Part shown: piece after piece, positions 36,403-44,675 of the stretch
Position numbering within the stretch: the first letter of the stretch is position 1
Layout: each line of letters opens with the position of its first letter
Assembly: GCA_963761005.1 (NCBI GenBank)
Contig: CAVXFK010000021.1
Span: 52,644-116,643 of the forward strand
Length of the DNA: 64,000 nt
Direction of reading: 5' to 3'
Source of the DNA: DASWJZ01 sp963761005
GTDB lineage: Bacteria; Pseudomonadota; Alphaproteobacteria; Rhizobiales; Afifellaceae
Translations under genes and position numbers: made by a program
Notes under the pieces: model-generated
What the model was told of the DNA's origin: nothing
Databases searched by the model: none
What the model saw: only the letters and a program-made list of their open reading frames with translations

Positions 36403-36547
36403 GCGATCGCCGATCGGTGAGTGGGTGCGCCCGAAAGGCGCGTGCTGGCCGCAGCGTCGCGCGACATTGCGATGCGCAGCCGCGTGGCAGGATGAGACCC
36501 GCTCCGCCAACACCTTCCGCCCCTCGCAACGACAAACCTCCCTGGAT

Positions 36548-36569
36548 GCATATTTATGCGTGTATATGC
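36548..36569. promoter_or_regulatory. Tandem dyads, probable DeoR operator
   Basis: GCATATTTATGC is a perfect 5-bp dyad around TT, and it overlaps a second copy of the same pattern, GCGTGTATATGC. The pair lies in the 280-base region between the divergent kinase-like and DeoR genes, is A/T-rich in a G/C-rich setting and resembles the repeated half-sites used by DeoR proteins. Confidence 0.5.
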
Positions 36570-36682
36570 TGATTAAGGCCGCTTCTAGACGCCGAAAGCT
36601 GCAAGGTCAAGCTGGCGCCGGTCACAAAATGCTGTAACTTGCGGCCCGCTCCACAGACCGAGAGTGGCCGGGCAGGGTTTCC

Positions 36683-37501
36683 GTGGCGGAGAAAGTCAGC
36701 ACTTCCTATCAACAAAATCGCTCAGACGGTGATCTTTCGCTGCCTGCGCGTCGGCGGAGCGAACTCCTGAAGGTCGCAAAAACGCGTGGCTCGATCACCG
36801 TGACGGACGTCGCGAGCGAGTTCGCGGTCTCGGCCGATACCATCCGCCGCGATCTCGACTATCTGTCGAGCCGCGGGCTTTTGATGCGCACGCATGGCGG
36901 CGCCGTTCCGGTCGACGGGTTTCTCGATCGCGATGCGCCGGTCGCGACGCGCGTCAATGCACGGGCGGCGGAGAAGGCGCGCATCGCCAAGGCAGCGGCG
37001 GCGCTGATCGTCGACGGTGAGACGCTGATCGTGAACGGCGGCTCGACGACGCGCGCGTTCGTGGGCGAGCTCGGCGGGCTCAGCAACCTGACGATCGTCA
37101 CCAACAACCTCGGCATTCCCACCGCCGTCCCGCCGAATACCAGCCGCGGTATCTACCTGCTTGGCGGCCTGGTGCGGCAGGAGCTGCAGGTGACGCTCGG
37201 CGCCGTCGGTTTCGCGGATGCGGGGCCGATCAGCGCCGACACCGCGATCATCGGTGTCGGCGGGGTGTCGCTGCGCGGCATTTCCACCACGATGCTCGAG
37301 GAATCGAAGATGATCACCGCGATGATGGCCTCGGCGCGCCGGGTGATCGTCCTCGCCGATGCCGCGAAGTTCGGGGCGACGCACTTCGCCCACATCGCGC
37401 CGCTCGATCGCGTCCATCTCCTCGTCACCGACGCGCAGCCGCCGGCCGAGCTCGCGGCTTCCCTCGACGAGGCCGAGGTCGAGGTGATCGTCGCCGGCTG
37501 A
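36683..37501 (+). CDS. DeoR-family transcriptional regulator
   Basis: A sugar-phosphate responsive regulator, 272 residues. The HTH (about 22-77: RRSELLKVAKTRGSITVTDV then FAVSADTIRRDLDYLSSRG) and the following THGGAVP are the DeoR signature. The C-terminal sensor domain (VNGGSTTRAFVGEL, LTIVTNNLGI, LLGGLVRQELQVTLG, GVGGVSLRGIST, VLADAAKFG) keeps the phosphate-binding pattern of the family. The GTG start at 36683 is used. It probably controls both the divergent kinase/aldolase pair and the downstream sugar ABC genes, with a phosphosugar as inducer. Confidence 0.92.
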   Translation: MAEKVSTSYQQNRSDGDLSLPARRRSELLKVAKTRGSITVTDVASEFAVSADTIRRDLDYLSSRGLLMRTHGGAVPVDGFLDRDAPVATRVNARAAEKARIAKAAAALIVDGETLIVNGGSTTRAFVGELGGLSNLTIVTNNLGIPTAVPPNTSRGIYLLGGLVRQELQVTLGAVGFADAGPISADTAIIGVGGVSLRGISTTMLEESKMITAMMASARRVIVLADAAKFGATHFAHIAPLDRVHLLVTDAQPPAELAASLDEAEVEVIVAG

Positions 37502-37643
37502 GTGCCGCCAGCCACCGGATCCGCCGCGGTTCCGCGGCTTGCTCTCCCCATCGTTTTCCCTTCGCCGAGTCCGATCGTGCGCAGCCCCGCGCTTTCAATG
37601 CCGTGCGGACCTGGAAGTGCGACTTCTTGCCGAACTCCACCAC

Positions 37644-37672
37644 TTGACCCTCACTATAACCACTGATAAAAA
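37644..37672 (+). promoter_or_regulatory. Candidate promoter of the sugar-binding protein gene
   Basis: TTGACC, a 17-base spacer and TAAAAA form a plausible sigma-70 promoter in the 326-base gap between the DeoR gene and the binding-protein gene, with about 150 bases of leader. The A/T-rich run AAAAACGCAAAATAAAG just downstream could hold an operator. Nothing else is apparent in the gap. Confidence 0.35.
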
Positions 37673-37827
37673 CGCAAAATAAAGCGATTTCACGCGTCTT
37701 GCCGGGCGATTCTGGTTGATCGTTCCGGTGCGGCACGTGCCGGACGCGGCGCCTTCCGGCGTCGGTCAACAAAGTCTCGAACCTCCAGGGCGAAAACCGG
37801 AGGGACGGACTTAAGCGGGAGGAAGAG

Positions 37828-39075
37828 ATGAATCTCCGAAAGTCGATGTTGCTATTGAAGTCGGCCGCGGTCGCGTTGGCGCTCAGCGCGACGGGTGTTC
37901 AGGCCCAGACGAACATCGAGTTCATCCAATGGTGGGAGCCGGAGCTTCCGGCCGGCGCGCTACGCGGGATCATGGATGACTTCGAGAAGCAGAACCCCGA
38001 CATCAAGGTCACGCTGGTCAGCGGCCCCTATTCGGCCACGCACGACCAGGTCGTGGTGGGTGCTGCGTCCGGAACGCTGAGCGACGTCGTCGGTCTCGAC
38101 GGCGCCTGGGTGAACGATCTTGCGAAGCAGGGCGCGATCGCTTCGCTCGACGATCTGATGTCCGCCTCGAGCTTCGACGCGAGCCAGGTCGCTGCGATCA
38201 TCAAGGTCGACGGCAAGAGCTACATGTTCCCCGTCGCGTCCTTCGTCTATCCGGTCTTCGTCAATCTCGACATCATGAAGGCGGCGGGCGTGGACAAGAT
38301 GCCGTCGACCCGCGAGGAGTTCGCCGAGGCCGCGAAGAAGATGACCGACGCCTCGAAGAACCAGTACGGCTGGGTGCTTCCGCTGTCGCTCGACGCGCCG
38401 AACGGCATACAGAACGACGTCATGTCCTGGCTGTGGGCGTCCGGCAAGAGCATGCTGAAGGACGGCCAGCCCGATCTCACCAATCCGGACGTGGTGGCTA
38501 CGCTCGAATACATCAAGTCGCTGAACGACGCGGGCGTCATCTCGCCCGGCACGCTCGCCAAGAAGGAGCAGGACAAGGTCGAGGAGTTCGTCAACGGCCG
38601 CGTCGGCATGATGATCGACTCGCTCGCCCACATCAACCTGATCCGCAAGCGCAATCCGGACCTGAACTTCGGCATCAGCGCGGTGCCTGCGGTGAAGGGC
38701 TATGACGGTCCCCGCGGTCTGCCCTACGCCTCCTGGGGCATCGGCGTCAGCGCGACCAGCAAGCACAAGGCAGAAGCCTTCAAGCTCGTCTCCTACCTGA
38801 TGAGCACCGAGGTGAACGCCAAGCTGGTTTCGCTCGCCAACGCCTTCCCGGGCAACGTCAACGCCAAGCCGGATTTCGTCACCTCCGACAAGCTTTTCGG
38901 CACCGCGTTCGACATCTTCCAGAAGGGGAAGCTCGCCAACGAGTTCGTCGGCCTGCCGGTCGCCGAGGAGCTGATGCGTCAGCTCGACGTCGAGGTGCAG
39001 ACCATGCTGGAAGGCAAGGAGACTCCTGCCGAAGCCGCCGAGAAGGCGCAGGCCGAGTGGAAGAAAGAGTTCTAG
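37828..39075 (+). CDS. Sugar ABC transporter substrate-binding protein
   Basis: A family 1 (MalE-like) periplasmic binding protein of 415 residues. The Sec signal peptide is MNLRKSMLLLKSAAVALALS with cleavage after VQAQ. The mature start NIEFIQWWEPELPAGAL, a GKSYMFPVASFVYPVF segment, VNGRVGMMIDSLAHI and LPYASWGIGVSATSKHKAEA follow the typical two-lobed pattern, with aromatic residues (WW, W) likely to stack on a sugar. It is the first gene of an operon with two permeases. An RNA hairpin after its stop would favour higher expression of this subunit. Confidence 0.92.
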   Translation: MNLRKSMLLLKSAAVALALSATGVQAQTNIEFIQWWEPELPAGALRGIMDDFEKQNPDIKVTLVSGPYSATHDQVVVGAASGTLSDVVGLDGAWVNDLAKQGAIASLDDLMSASSFDASQVAAIIKVDGKSYMFPVASFVYPVFVNLDIMKAAGVDKMPSTREEFAEAAKKMTDASKNQYGWVLPLSLDAPNGIQNDVMSWLWASGKSMLKDGQPDLTNPDVVATLEYIKSLNDAGVISPGTLAKKEQDKVEEFVNGRVGMMIDSLAHINLIRKRNPDLNFGISAVPAVKGYDGPRGLPYASWGIGVSATSKHKAEAFKLVSYLMSTEVNAKLVSLANAFPGNVNAKPDFVTSDKLFGTAFDIFQKGKLANEFVGLPVAEELMRQLDVEVQTMLEGKETPAEAAEKAQAEWKKEF

Positions 39076-39097
39076 ACCTGTAACCTCCCAAGGCCGG

Positions 39098-39122
39098 GCG
39101 ACGCGCGGGTCCCGCGCGTCGC
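39098..39122 (+). terminator. Intercistronic hairpin after the binding-protein gene
   Basis: GCGACGCGCGGG and CCCGCGCGTCGC form a perfect dyad (ten paired bases around GGTCC) 22 bases after the stop. With no T tract it is better read as an attenuator or mRNA stabiliser that sets the excess of binding protein over permeases. Confidence 0.6.
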
Positions 39123-39248
39123 TCCTTAGCCGTTGGACGACGGGGGCCGTTGGACGGTGGGCGCAGAATCGAAAGCACCCGTCGGTTCCGCCGACCGGAG
39201 GGGAGGGGTGCTGAGGGACAAAGCCCGAAGCGCAGCGACGTGGCGACA

Positions 39249-40184
39249 ATGGCAAACGTGACCCATCTTGCAGCCTCCGGCACCGCACCGGACTCCGCCT
39301 TCGCCTTCTACCGCTATCGGGAAAGAGCGTTTCCCTACCTCTACGTCGCACCCGCCATCGCGCTTCTGTTTCTTCTGATGCTCTTCCCGATGGCGACGGT
39401 CTTCCGCTACGCGACGCTCGACCGTCCGATCATGTCGAAGCACCCGGTCTTCGTCGGGCTGGCGAATTTCCGCACTCTGTTCGCCGATCCGGTCTTCTGG
39501 CTGTCGATCGGAAACACGCTCTACTTCACCATCATGAGCGTCGCGTTCCACCTCGTCGTGGGGCTCGCCTTCGCGCTCATGCTGAACTCCAAGCGAATCA
39601 ACCGGGCCGTGATGAGCGTGCTCAGGGTTCTCTTCATTCTCCCGTGGCTCTTCACGGCAGTGATCATCGCCATCATCTGGCGGCTGCTTCTCGACCCGAG
39701 CGGAATCGTGAATAGCATTCTTCTGGATTTCGGGATCATCGGCTCGCGGGTCGAATGGTTTGCGTCGCCGGCGACCGCAATCCATGCGCTGACCTTCGTC
39801 AATATCTGGGCGGGGTATCCGCTCTACATGGTCACGCTTCTGGCGGGGCTTCAGGGGATTCCCGACGAGCTCTACGAGGCGGCGACGATCGACGGCGCCA
39901 ATCCTCGCCAGCAGCTCTGGAACATCACGATACCGCAGCTAAGGCCGATCATCGTCAGCGTCGCGCTCCTCGATTTCATCTGGACGATGCAGGTCTTCCC
40001 GTTGGTCTGGATGACGACCGCCGGCGGCCCCATCCACGCGACCGAGATGATGAGCATCTACACCTACAAGCTCGCCTTCTCGAGGTTCCAGTTCTCGCTC
40101 GCCTCCGCGAGCGCCGTCGTCCTCTTCGTCATCTCGATGAGCATGACCTATTTCTACATCAAGCATCAGAAGTCGGTGAGCTGA
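39249..40184 (+). CDS. Sugar ABC transporter permease (MalF type)
   Basis: An inner-membrane permease of 311 residues with six helices, beginning PYLYVAPAIALLFLLMLFPM. The EAA contact loop reads LYEAATIDGANPRQQLWNIT, which is the CUT1 family form. The ATG at 39249 is used; upstream in-frame sequence is charged and not membrane-like. It is followed after 2 bases by the second permease gene. Confidence 0.93.
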   Translation: MANVTHLAASGTAPDSAFAFYRYRERAFPYLYVAPAIALLFLLMLFPMATVFRYATLDRPIMSKHPVFVGLANFRTLFADPVFWLSIGNTLYFTIMSVAFHLVVGLAFALMLNSKRINRAVMSVLRVLFILPWLFTAVIIAIIWRLLLDPSGIVNSILLDFGIIGSRVEWFASPATAIHALTFVNIWAGYPLYMVTLLAGLQGIPDELYEAATIDGANPRQQLWNITIPQLRPIIVSVALLDFIWTMQVFPLVWMTTAGGPIHATEMMSIYTYKLAFSRFQFSLASASAVVLFVISMSMTYFYIKHQKSVS

Positions 40185-40186
40185 CG

Positions 40187-41029
40187 ATGAATCGGCTGAA
40201 GGAGATATTCGGCCCGGGGCGATGGCTGCTCTATGTCGGCCTGGTGGTCGGTCTGGTGTTCGCCGATTTCCCGATCGTCTGGATGTTCTTCACGTCGTTC
40301 AAGTCGAACACCGAGATCTTCGCGCTGCCGCCGACGTTCCTGCCCAAGGTGCTCACGTTCGAGGCCTACCATTCGATCTTCAGCGATCCCGTGAAAATCC
40401 GTTTCTTCATCAACAGCTACATCGTCGCCGGCGTCGTCACGTTCCTGACCGTTGTCGTAGCGACGCTCGCCGCCTACAGCTTCAGCCGCTATTCGTTCGC
40501 CTTCAAGAAGACCTTGAACCTTCTCGTCATCAGCACCCAGACGGTGCCGCCGATCACGCTGCTGATCCCCTATTTCGGCATGGTCGTCGCGCTCAAGATC
40601 TACAATACCTACTATGCCCTGATCCTGACCTACATGGTCTTCACGCTGCCCTACGCGATCTTGCTGATGACGGGCTATCTCAACACCTTGCCGAAGGAAC
40701 TCGACGAGGCCGTGCTGGTCGACGGCGGGTCGAGTTGGACAGCGCTCTGGCGCGTGATCGTGCCGATCTCCGTTCCCGGGCTCGTCGCGACGGCAGTCTA
40801 CACGTTCCTACTATCTTGGAACGAGTTCCTGTTCGCGCTGACGCTGACCAAGTCGATGGAGCTCAGGACCGTTCCGATCGGCATCAGCCTTCTGATGGGG
40901 CAGCACGCCTTCGAGTGGAACGAGATGATGGCGATGAGCGTGCTTGGCTCCTTGCCGCTGCTACTTCTTTATCTCGTCGCTCAGCGATACTTCCTCGCCG
41001 GCATGACCGCCGGCTCCGTCAAGAGCTAG
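40187..41029 (+). CDS. Sugar ABC transporter permease (MalG type)
   Basis: A partner permease of 280 residues with six helices, from WLLYVGLVVGLVFADFPIVW. Its EAA loop reads LDEAVLVDGGSSWTALWRVI, and FLLSWNEFLFALTLT and AQRYFLAGMTAGSVKS are characteristic MalG-type ends. No ATP-binding protein gene follows or occurs elsewhere in this locus, so the transporter must borrow an ATPase encoded elsewhere, as described for some CUT1 systems. Confidence 0.93.
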   Translation: MNRLKEIFGPGRWLLYVGLVVGLVFADFPIVWMFFTSFKSNTEIFALPPTFLPKVLTFEAYHSIFSDPVKIRFFINSYIVAGVVTFLTVVVATLAAYSFSRYSFAFKKTLNLLVISTQTVPPITLLIPYFGMVVALKIYNTYYALILTYMVFTLPYAILLMTGYLNTLPKELDEAVLVDGGSSWTALWRVIVPISVPGLVATAVYTFLLSWNEFLFALTLTKSMELRTVPIGISLLMGQHAFEWNEMMAMSVLGSLPLLLLYLVAQRYFLAGMTAGSVKS

Positions 41030-41404
41030 CAACTCGGGCCAACGGGCCCGAAGCGTCCCGCCAAGCATCCTTGCCGGCGGAAGCGGGATACTGGCAATAG
41101 AGCCGGCACAGATGTCCGCTCATGGCGGCGCAAAGCTGACTCTCTCGACGCCGCGTGTTAATGTCCGCTTGCCGGCATGAAGTGGACTCGGGCGCTGACC
41201 CAGAAGTCGCTCTGAGCCGGCAGAAGGCAGTGGTAGCGGCTCAGCTACGCCCGACCTTCAAAGGCGTTGCATCCTTGGCAGCTGGGCGAAATGCTGCACA
41301 AGGACTCAAGGACTTGACTACTGCGGCACGTATCGTTCGCTTGTTGTCGCAACAGAATCGCAACATTCGACGGCAGCCGGTGCCCCGCCGTTTTGCCAAA
41401 CGGA
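41030..41404. other. Non-coding stretch at the start of the mobile-DNA scar
   Basis: About 375 bases without a supportable gene lie between the permease operon and the two convergent accessory genes. GGGCC/GGCCC repeats just after the permease stop (near 41036-41050) may end the transcript. The remainder has the look of eroded sequence. Confidence 0.35.
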
Positions 41405-42214
41405 TCAGCCCGCGATTGTTCCCTGTCGCAGGTCCTTGAGCCGCAGCAGCATGGCAAGCATGCGTTCGAGCTTACGATCGAGATGCACTTCATAGCGGCC
41501 GAGCCGTTCGAGCTTGTTTGGGTCAAGCGCCTCGCCGAACGCTTGCTCGCGGATCAGAGGCCGGTTCGCAAGTTCCTTCTTGCGGTTCTCAAACCAAGGC
41601 AGCACCTCGCCCTCGATGAAGCGGCGCAGGCTGGTTAAATTTGCGGTGTAAGGTTCCGCGATCTCCTCAAGCTCGTCAGCGGCGCTGGCGAGCACACCCG
41701 CCCACCATTGCTGGGTGTCCTCGCGCAGCGCCGCCAGCGCCGGCTCATAGGCGTCATTCCGTCTGGAGCCGAGCAGGTCAAGCGCGCGGCGTGTCATGGC
41801 CTCGTCGTCCTGCATCGCACGGATATCGTCCTCGGTGTCCGCCGCCGAGGCGCGGATGGCATCGACGACCCGCTCGGACTGGTGGGTGGCGTCGAGGTGC
41901 ACAAGCGCCACCTTCACGGTCTCACGATATGACGCGAGCGTGCCATCAAGTCCGCGCCGGTGGGCGGCGGCTTCTGCCAGACGGAGGCGGCGCTTCCGCC
42001 ACAAGATCCCCGCCAGTTCCTCGACCAGATGCTCCTCGGTCGGTCCCTGCGGCGCGTGTTCGGCCACCAGCGCCGCGACCAGCGCCCGATATTCGTCCGC
42101 GTCCTCCCAGGGCAGGACCGTATATTGGGACAAGATGCCGTGGCGCAGCGCGTTGAAGCGGGTGATCTCGGTGCCGCCGGTCTCGGCGGGTAGCATCGGC
42201 GTGGCTTCGGTCAT
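41405..42214 (-). CDS. Accessory-genome protein of unknown function (helical)
   Basis: A 269-residue, highly charged, largely alpha-helical protein with long Arg/Glu-rich stretches (ELAGILWRKRRLRLAEAAAH, FENRKKELANRPLI). An FNALRHGILSQ phrase near the N-terminus is typical of a family found in plasmids, prophages and islands of Alphaproteobacteria. It starts four bases inside the preceding gene (ATGA), so the two form a fixed pair. No catalytic motif is visible. A DNA-associated or regulatory role is possible but not shown. Confidence 0.65.
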   Translation of the reverse strand: MTEATPMLPAETGGTEITRFNALRHGILSQYTVLPWEDADEYRALVAALVAEHAPQGPTEEHLVEELAGILWRKRRLRLAEAAAHRRGLDGTLASYRETVKVALVHLDATHQSERVVDAIRASAADTEDDIRAMQDDEAMTRRALDLLGSRRNDAYEPALAALREDTQQWWAGVLASAADELEEIAEPYTANLTSLRRFIEGEVLPWFENRKKELANRPLIREQAFGEALDPNKLERLGRYEVHLDRKLERMLAMLLRLKDLRQGTIAG

Positions 42215-42867
42215 CGCCAGAAACTCTCATTTCGCTTGGGTTTGTTGATCCGCGCCAGCAGCTGTTCTGCCTGGATCGCGAAGGCTTCCTCAGCCAGCAT
42301 CTCCGTCTCGAAGACGTGCTCGCGCAGGCGCTCGTAGGTTCGCCGCCACATGCCCTTCGGCCTCGCCGGGAAAGGCGCAGCCAGGCCGGGATCGCCGCCG
42401 AGGCGCTGCCTGATCTTGTTGGTGCGTCGGAGCGTGCGGTCCCAGGCACCCTCGCTCTGGCTGGCATGGGCAAGGCGGTAGCAATGCCGGCACAGAAAAT
42501 AGCGGCCCGCCCCGTAGAGCTTGGCAACGCGCCTCCCACAACTGACACCGTTCACCACACCGGGGCAGATGAAATAGAGCCTGGTGCCTCCAAAGCGGCA
42601 TGGCACATGGACAATGCGCACCGGCTCTTCGATGGTCTGCCACTCTTCACCGCTACGGCGATAGTTGTAGCTGAGCACCAAGCGCGTCTCTTCCGACCGC
42701 ATGGAAATCCACGCCACCCGCTCGCCGTCCCGTTTCCACTCCCAGCCACCGCACCAACCGGGGCGAAGACAGCCCGCCCTGCGCAGCTGGTTGACGTCTA
42801 TCGAACGGCAGGCTTCTACCTTTTCGCGCCCGGTGCCACTGGGTCGCCCCGATCCAATGCCGCCCAT
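42211..42867 (-). CDS. Accessory-genome zinc-finger-like protein (MGGIGSGR type)
   Basis: A 218-residue protein starting MGGIGSGRPSGTGREKVE, a start shared by a family of island-borne proteins. Two Cys-rich patches suggest zinc binding: CLRPGWCGGWEW and, later, FICPGVVNGVSCGRRVAK with YFLCRHCYRLAHASQ. Basic helices follow (LRRTNKIRQRLGG, MWRRTYERLREHV). The GTG further upstream at 42969 is ignored because the MGGIGSGR start is canonical. It precedes and overlaps the helical gene at 41405. Function unknown; nucleic-acid binding is a reasonable guess. Confidence 0.7.
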   Translation of the reverse strand: MGGIGSGRPSGTGREKVEACRSIDVNQLRRAGCLRPGWCGGWEWKRDGERVAWISMRSEETRLVLSYNYRRSGEEWQTIEEPVRIVHVPCRFGGTRLYFICPGVVNGVSCGRRVAKLYGAGRYFLCRHCYRLAHASQSEGAWDRTLRRTNKIRQRLGGDPGLAAPFPARPKGMWRRTYERLREHVFETEMLAEEAFAIQAEQLLARINKPKRNESFWR

Positions 42868-43090
42868 TAATCCGCCACCGTTTTTCCCGAAATCTTCAAC
42901 CAATTTGGTTCGCACCGCTCCACCGAACGGAGGTAATATAATACCGCATCGGGATGTTGTGAATCCCACTGCTGGCGGCGCGCGGCATAGTTGTCGCGCC
43001 GTCGAGCGGGCGAGCTCGTCGTTCGATGTGATCTACGGCGAGATCGTGGGTCCGGAGATCAACGTGGACGATGGCAGTCGAAGAAGACGA

Positions 43091-43240
43091 CGGGTGCGCG
43101 GCATTCGCATGGGCAGGAAGCCAAAGCTAACGCCGTATCAGCGAACGGAAGCTCTGGCGCGTCGTGACGCGGGCGAGCCACTGACTGAGATCGGGCGCTC
43201 GTACGCGGTTTCTCACTCAGCGATATCGCGACTGCGATAG
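43091..43240 (+). pseudogene. C-terminal remnant of a serine resolvase/invertase
   Basis: Only the DNA-binding tail survives: RGIRMGRKPKLTPYQRTEAL followed by ARRDAGEPLTEIGRSYAVSH and a final SAISRLR, which is the helix-turn-helix end of Tn3-type resolvases and DNA invertases. The catalytic Ser domain is absent; upstream sequence in this frame does not resemble it. This marks an old site-specific recombination module. Confidence 0.7.
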
Positions 43241-43361
43241 AAGTCGGCCATCCCCTGCTGAGCGCGCCTCAACGGCGCGTCGGAGCCCGCTTTGCGTTGA
43301 TCTCCAGAAGTCGCCGAACACCGACCGCTCTTCCGAAATGCGCCACGAGCAGAAGTCAAAC

Positions 43362-44508
43362 TCAACTGATCCGGCTGAAATCACCGATTCCGTGCCGCGC
43401 GCGCGTTGCCGTGAACCGCGAGTGGGTGCATGCCATTTCCATCGGCGCCGACCGCGGTATTTCGATGCACCCAGAATGGTCTGTGCGTGGTGGGTCGCTC
43501 TCGCGTGCCGTCAGTTCGAGCGGCCAGACCTCGCGCATGATCTGTGGTCCCTCGGCGCCGGCATAGCGCGACATCGAAGCAAGCAGCATCTCCGCCAGCC
43601 GGCGACCGATCGGTTCGAGCTGCGCAGCGAAGCTGGTCAATGCTGGTGATAAATAGCCGGCAAACCGGCTGCCGGCGGCGACGATCAGGCCAACATCGGT
43701 CGCCGGGCTCCAGCCCAAGCTCGCCGAGCGCGCGACAGCCGCCAAGCGCCATGGCGTCATTGTTGAAGATGATCGCGCTCGGCACGTCGCGCCGATCCAT
43801 CAGCGCCTTGGTGGCGACATAGCCGCCCGCTTCGTTGACCTCGCCAGCCGCCACCAGGTTCGGATCGTGAATGAGGCCATTGCGTTTGACGCCGTTGCGA
43901 TAGCCTTGGCGGAAGAGATGGGCGAAGTTCAGACTGGGCAAGGGGGTCACCACCGCGATACGCTCGTGACCAAGGCCGACGAAACGGTCGACGGCCTCGC
44001 CGCCGGCGGTGACAAAGTCAAAATCGATCGAGGGATAGGTGTTGCCGCCCGAGCGACTGCGGCCGAACGTGGCGAAAGGAAAACCGACTTTGGTGAGATA
44101 GTCGATGCGCGGGTCGATCCGTCGCGTCCATGCGAGGATGATCGCATCGGCCCAGCGCGCTTCGACGATCCGGTGCAAGCGCTCCTGGGCTTCGCCGGGA
44201 TCGTCCATCACTGCGATGAGATCGAGGCCATGTTTGGCGAATACCGCCTGGACGCCCTTGAGGAAGGGCATGAAGATCGGCTCGCCGAATTCATGGTCGC
44301 CGGGATGCGGCTGCAGCAGGAAGGCGATCGCGTGCGTGTGGCCCTTCCGCAGGCTGCGGCCGGATTGGTTGGGTGCGTAGTTGAGTTTGGCCGCCGCGTC
44401 CAGAACCCGCTTGCGCGTCTCGGGGTGGACGCCGGAGCGGCCGTTGAGCGCTCGCGAGACGGTTCCGATCGAAATGTTCAGATGACGGGCAAGGTCGCGA
44501 ATATCCAA
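43362..44508 (-). CDS. LacI-family transcriptional regulator, one frameshift
   Basis: About 381 residues after correction. The HTH and hinge are complete: DIRDLARHLNISIGTVSRAL, NGRSGVHPETRKRVLDAA, LNYAPNQSGRSLRKG. The effector domain runs to ALGELGLEPG in one phase and continues TDVGLIVAAGSRFAGYLSPA in another; removing one G near 43707-43711 joins them. The end LTARESDPPRTDH is LacI-like, with an unusual extra tail of about 35 residues. Translation probably starts at the TTG at 44508, 8-10 bases after AGAGGGG. It is divergent from the xyloside operon and its likely operator overlaps that operon's promoter. Confidence 0.87.
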
Positions 44509-44560
44509 GATCTTTGACCCCTCTGGAATTCCCGGCGCTGTTAAGCACGGCGCCAACCCA

Positions 44561-44616
44561 TTGACAAATCTAGGACCGAATGATATTGGCTCGTAAACGT
44601 TTCCGCAAACGTTTAC
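44561..44616 (+). promoter_or_regulatory. Xyloside-operon promoter with overlapping LacI operator
   Basis: TTGACA (44561), a 17-base spacer and TATTGG (44584) form a good sigma-70 promoter. Four bases after the -10 box starts GTAAACGTTTCCGCAAACGTTTAC (44593-44616), an extended dyad with two AAACGTTT cores, the standard LacI-family half-site wording. A repressor bound there would block initiation directly. Confidence 0.75.
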
Positions 44617-44675
44617 GAGCGGAAGCTGGTGACTGGCCGCCAAAGAACGGCCGGCACGTTCGGGGAGGGAAGAGC

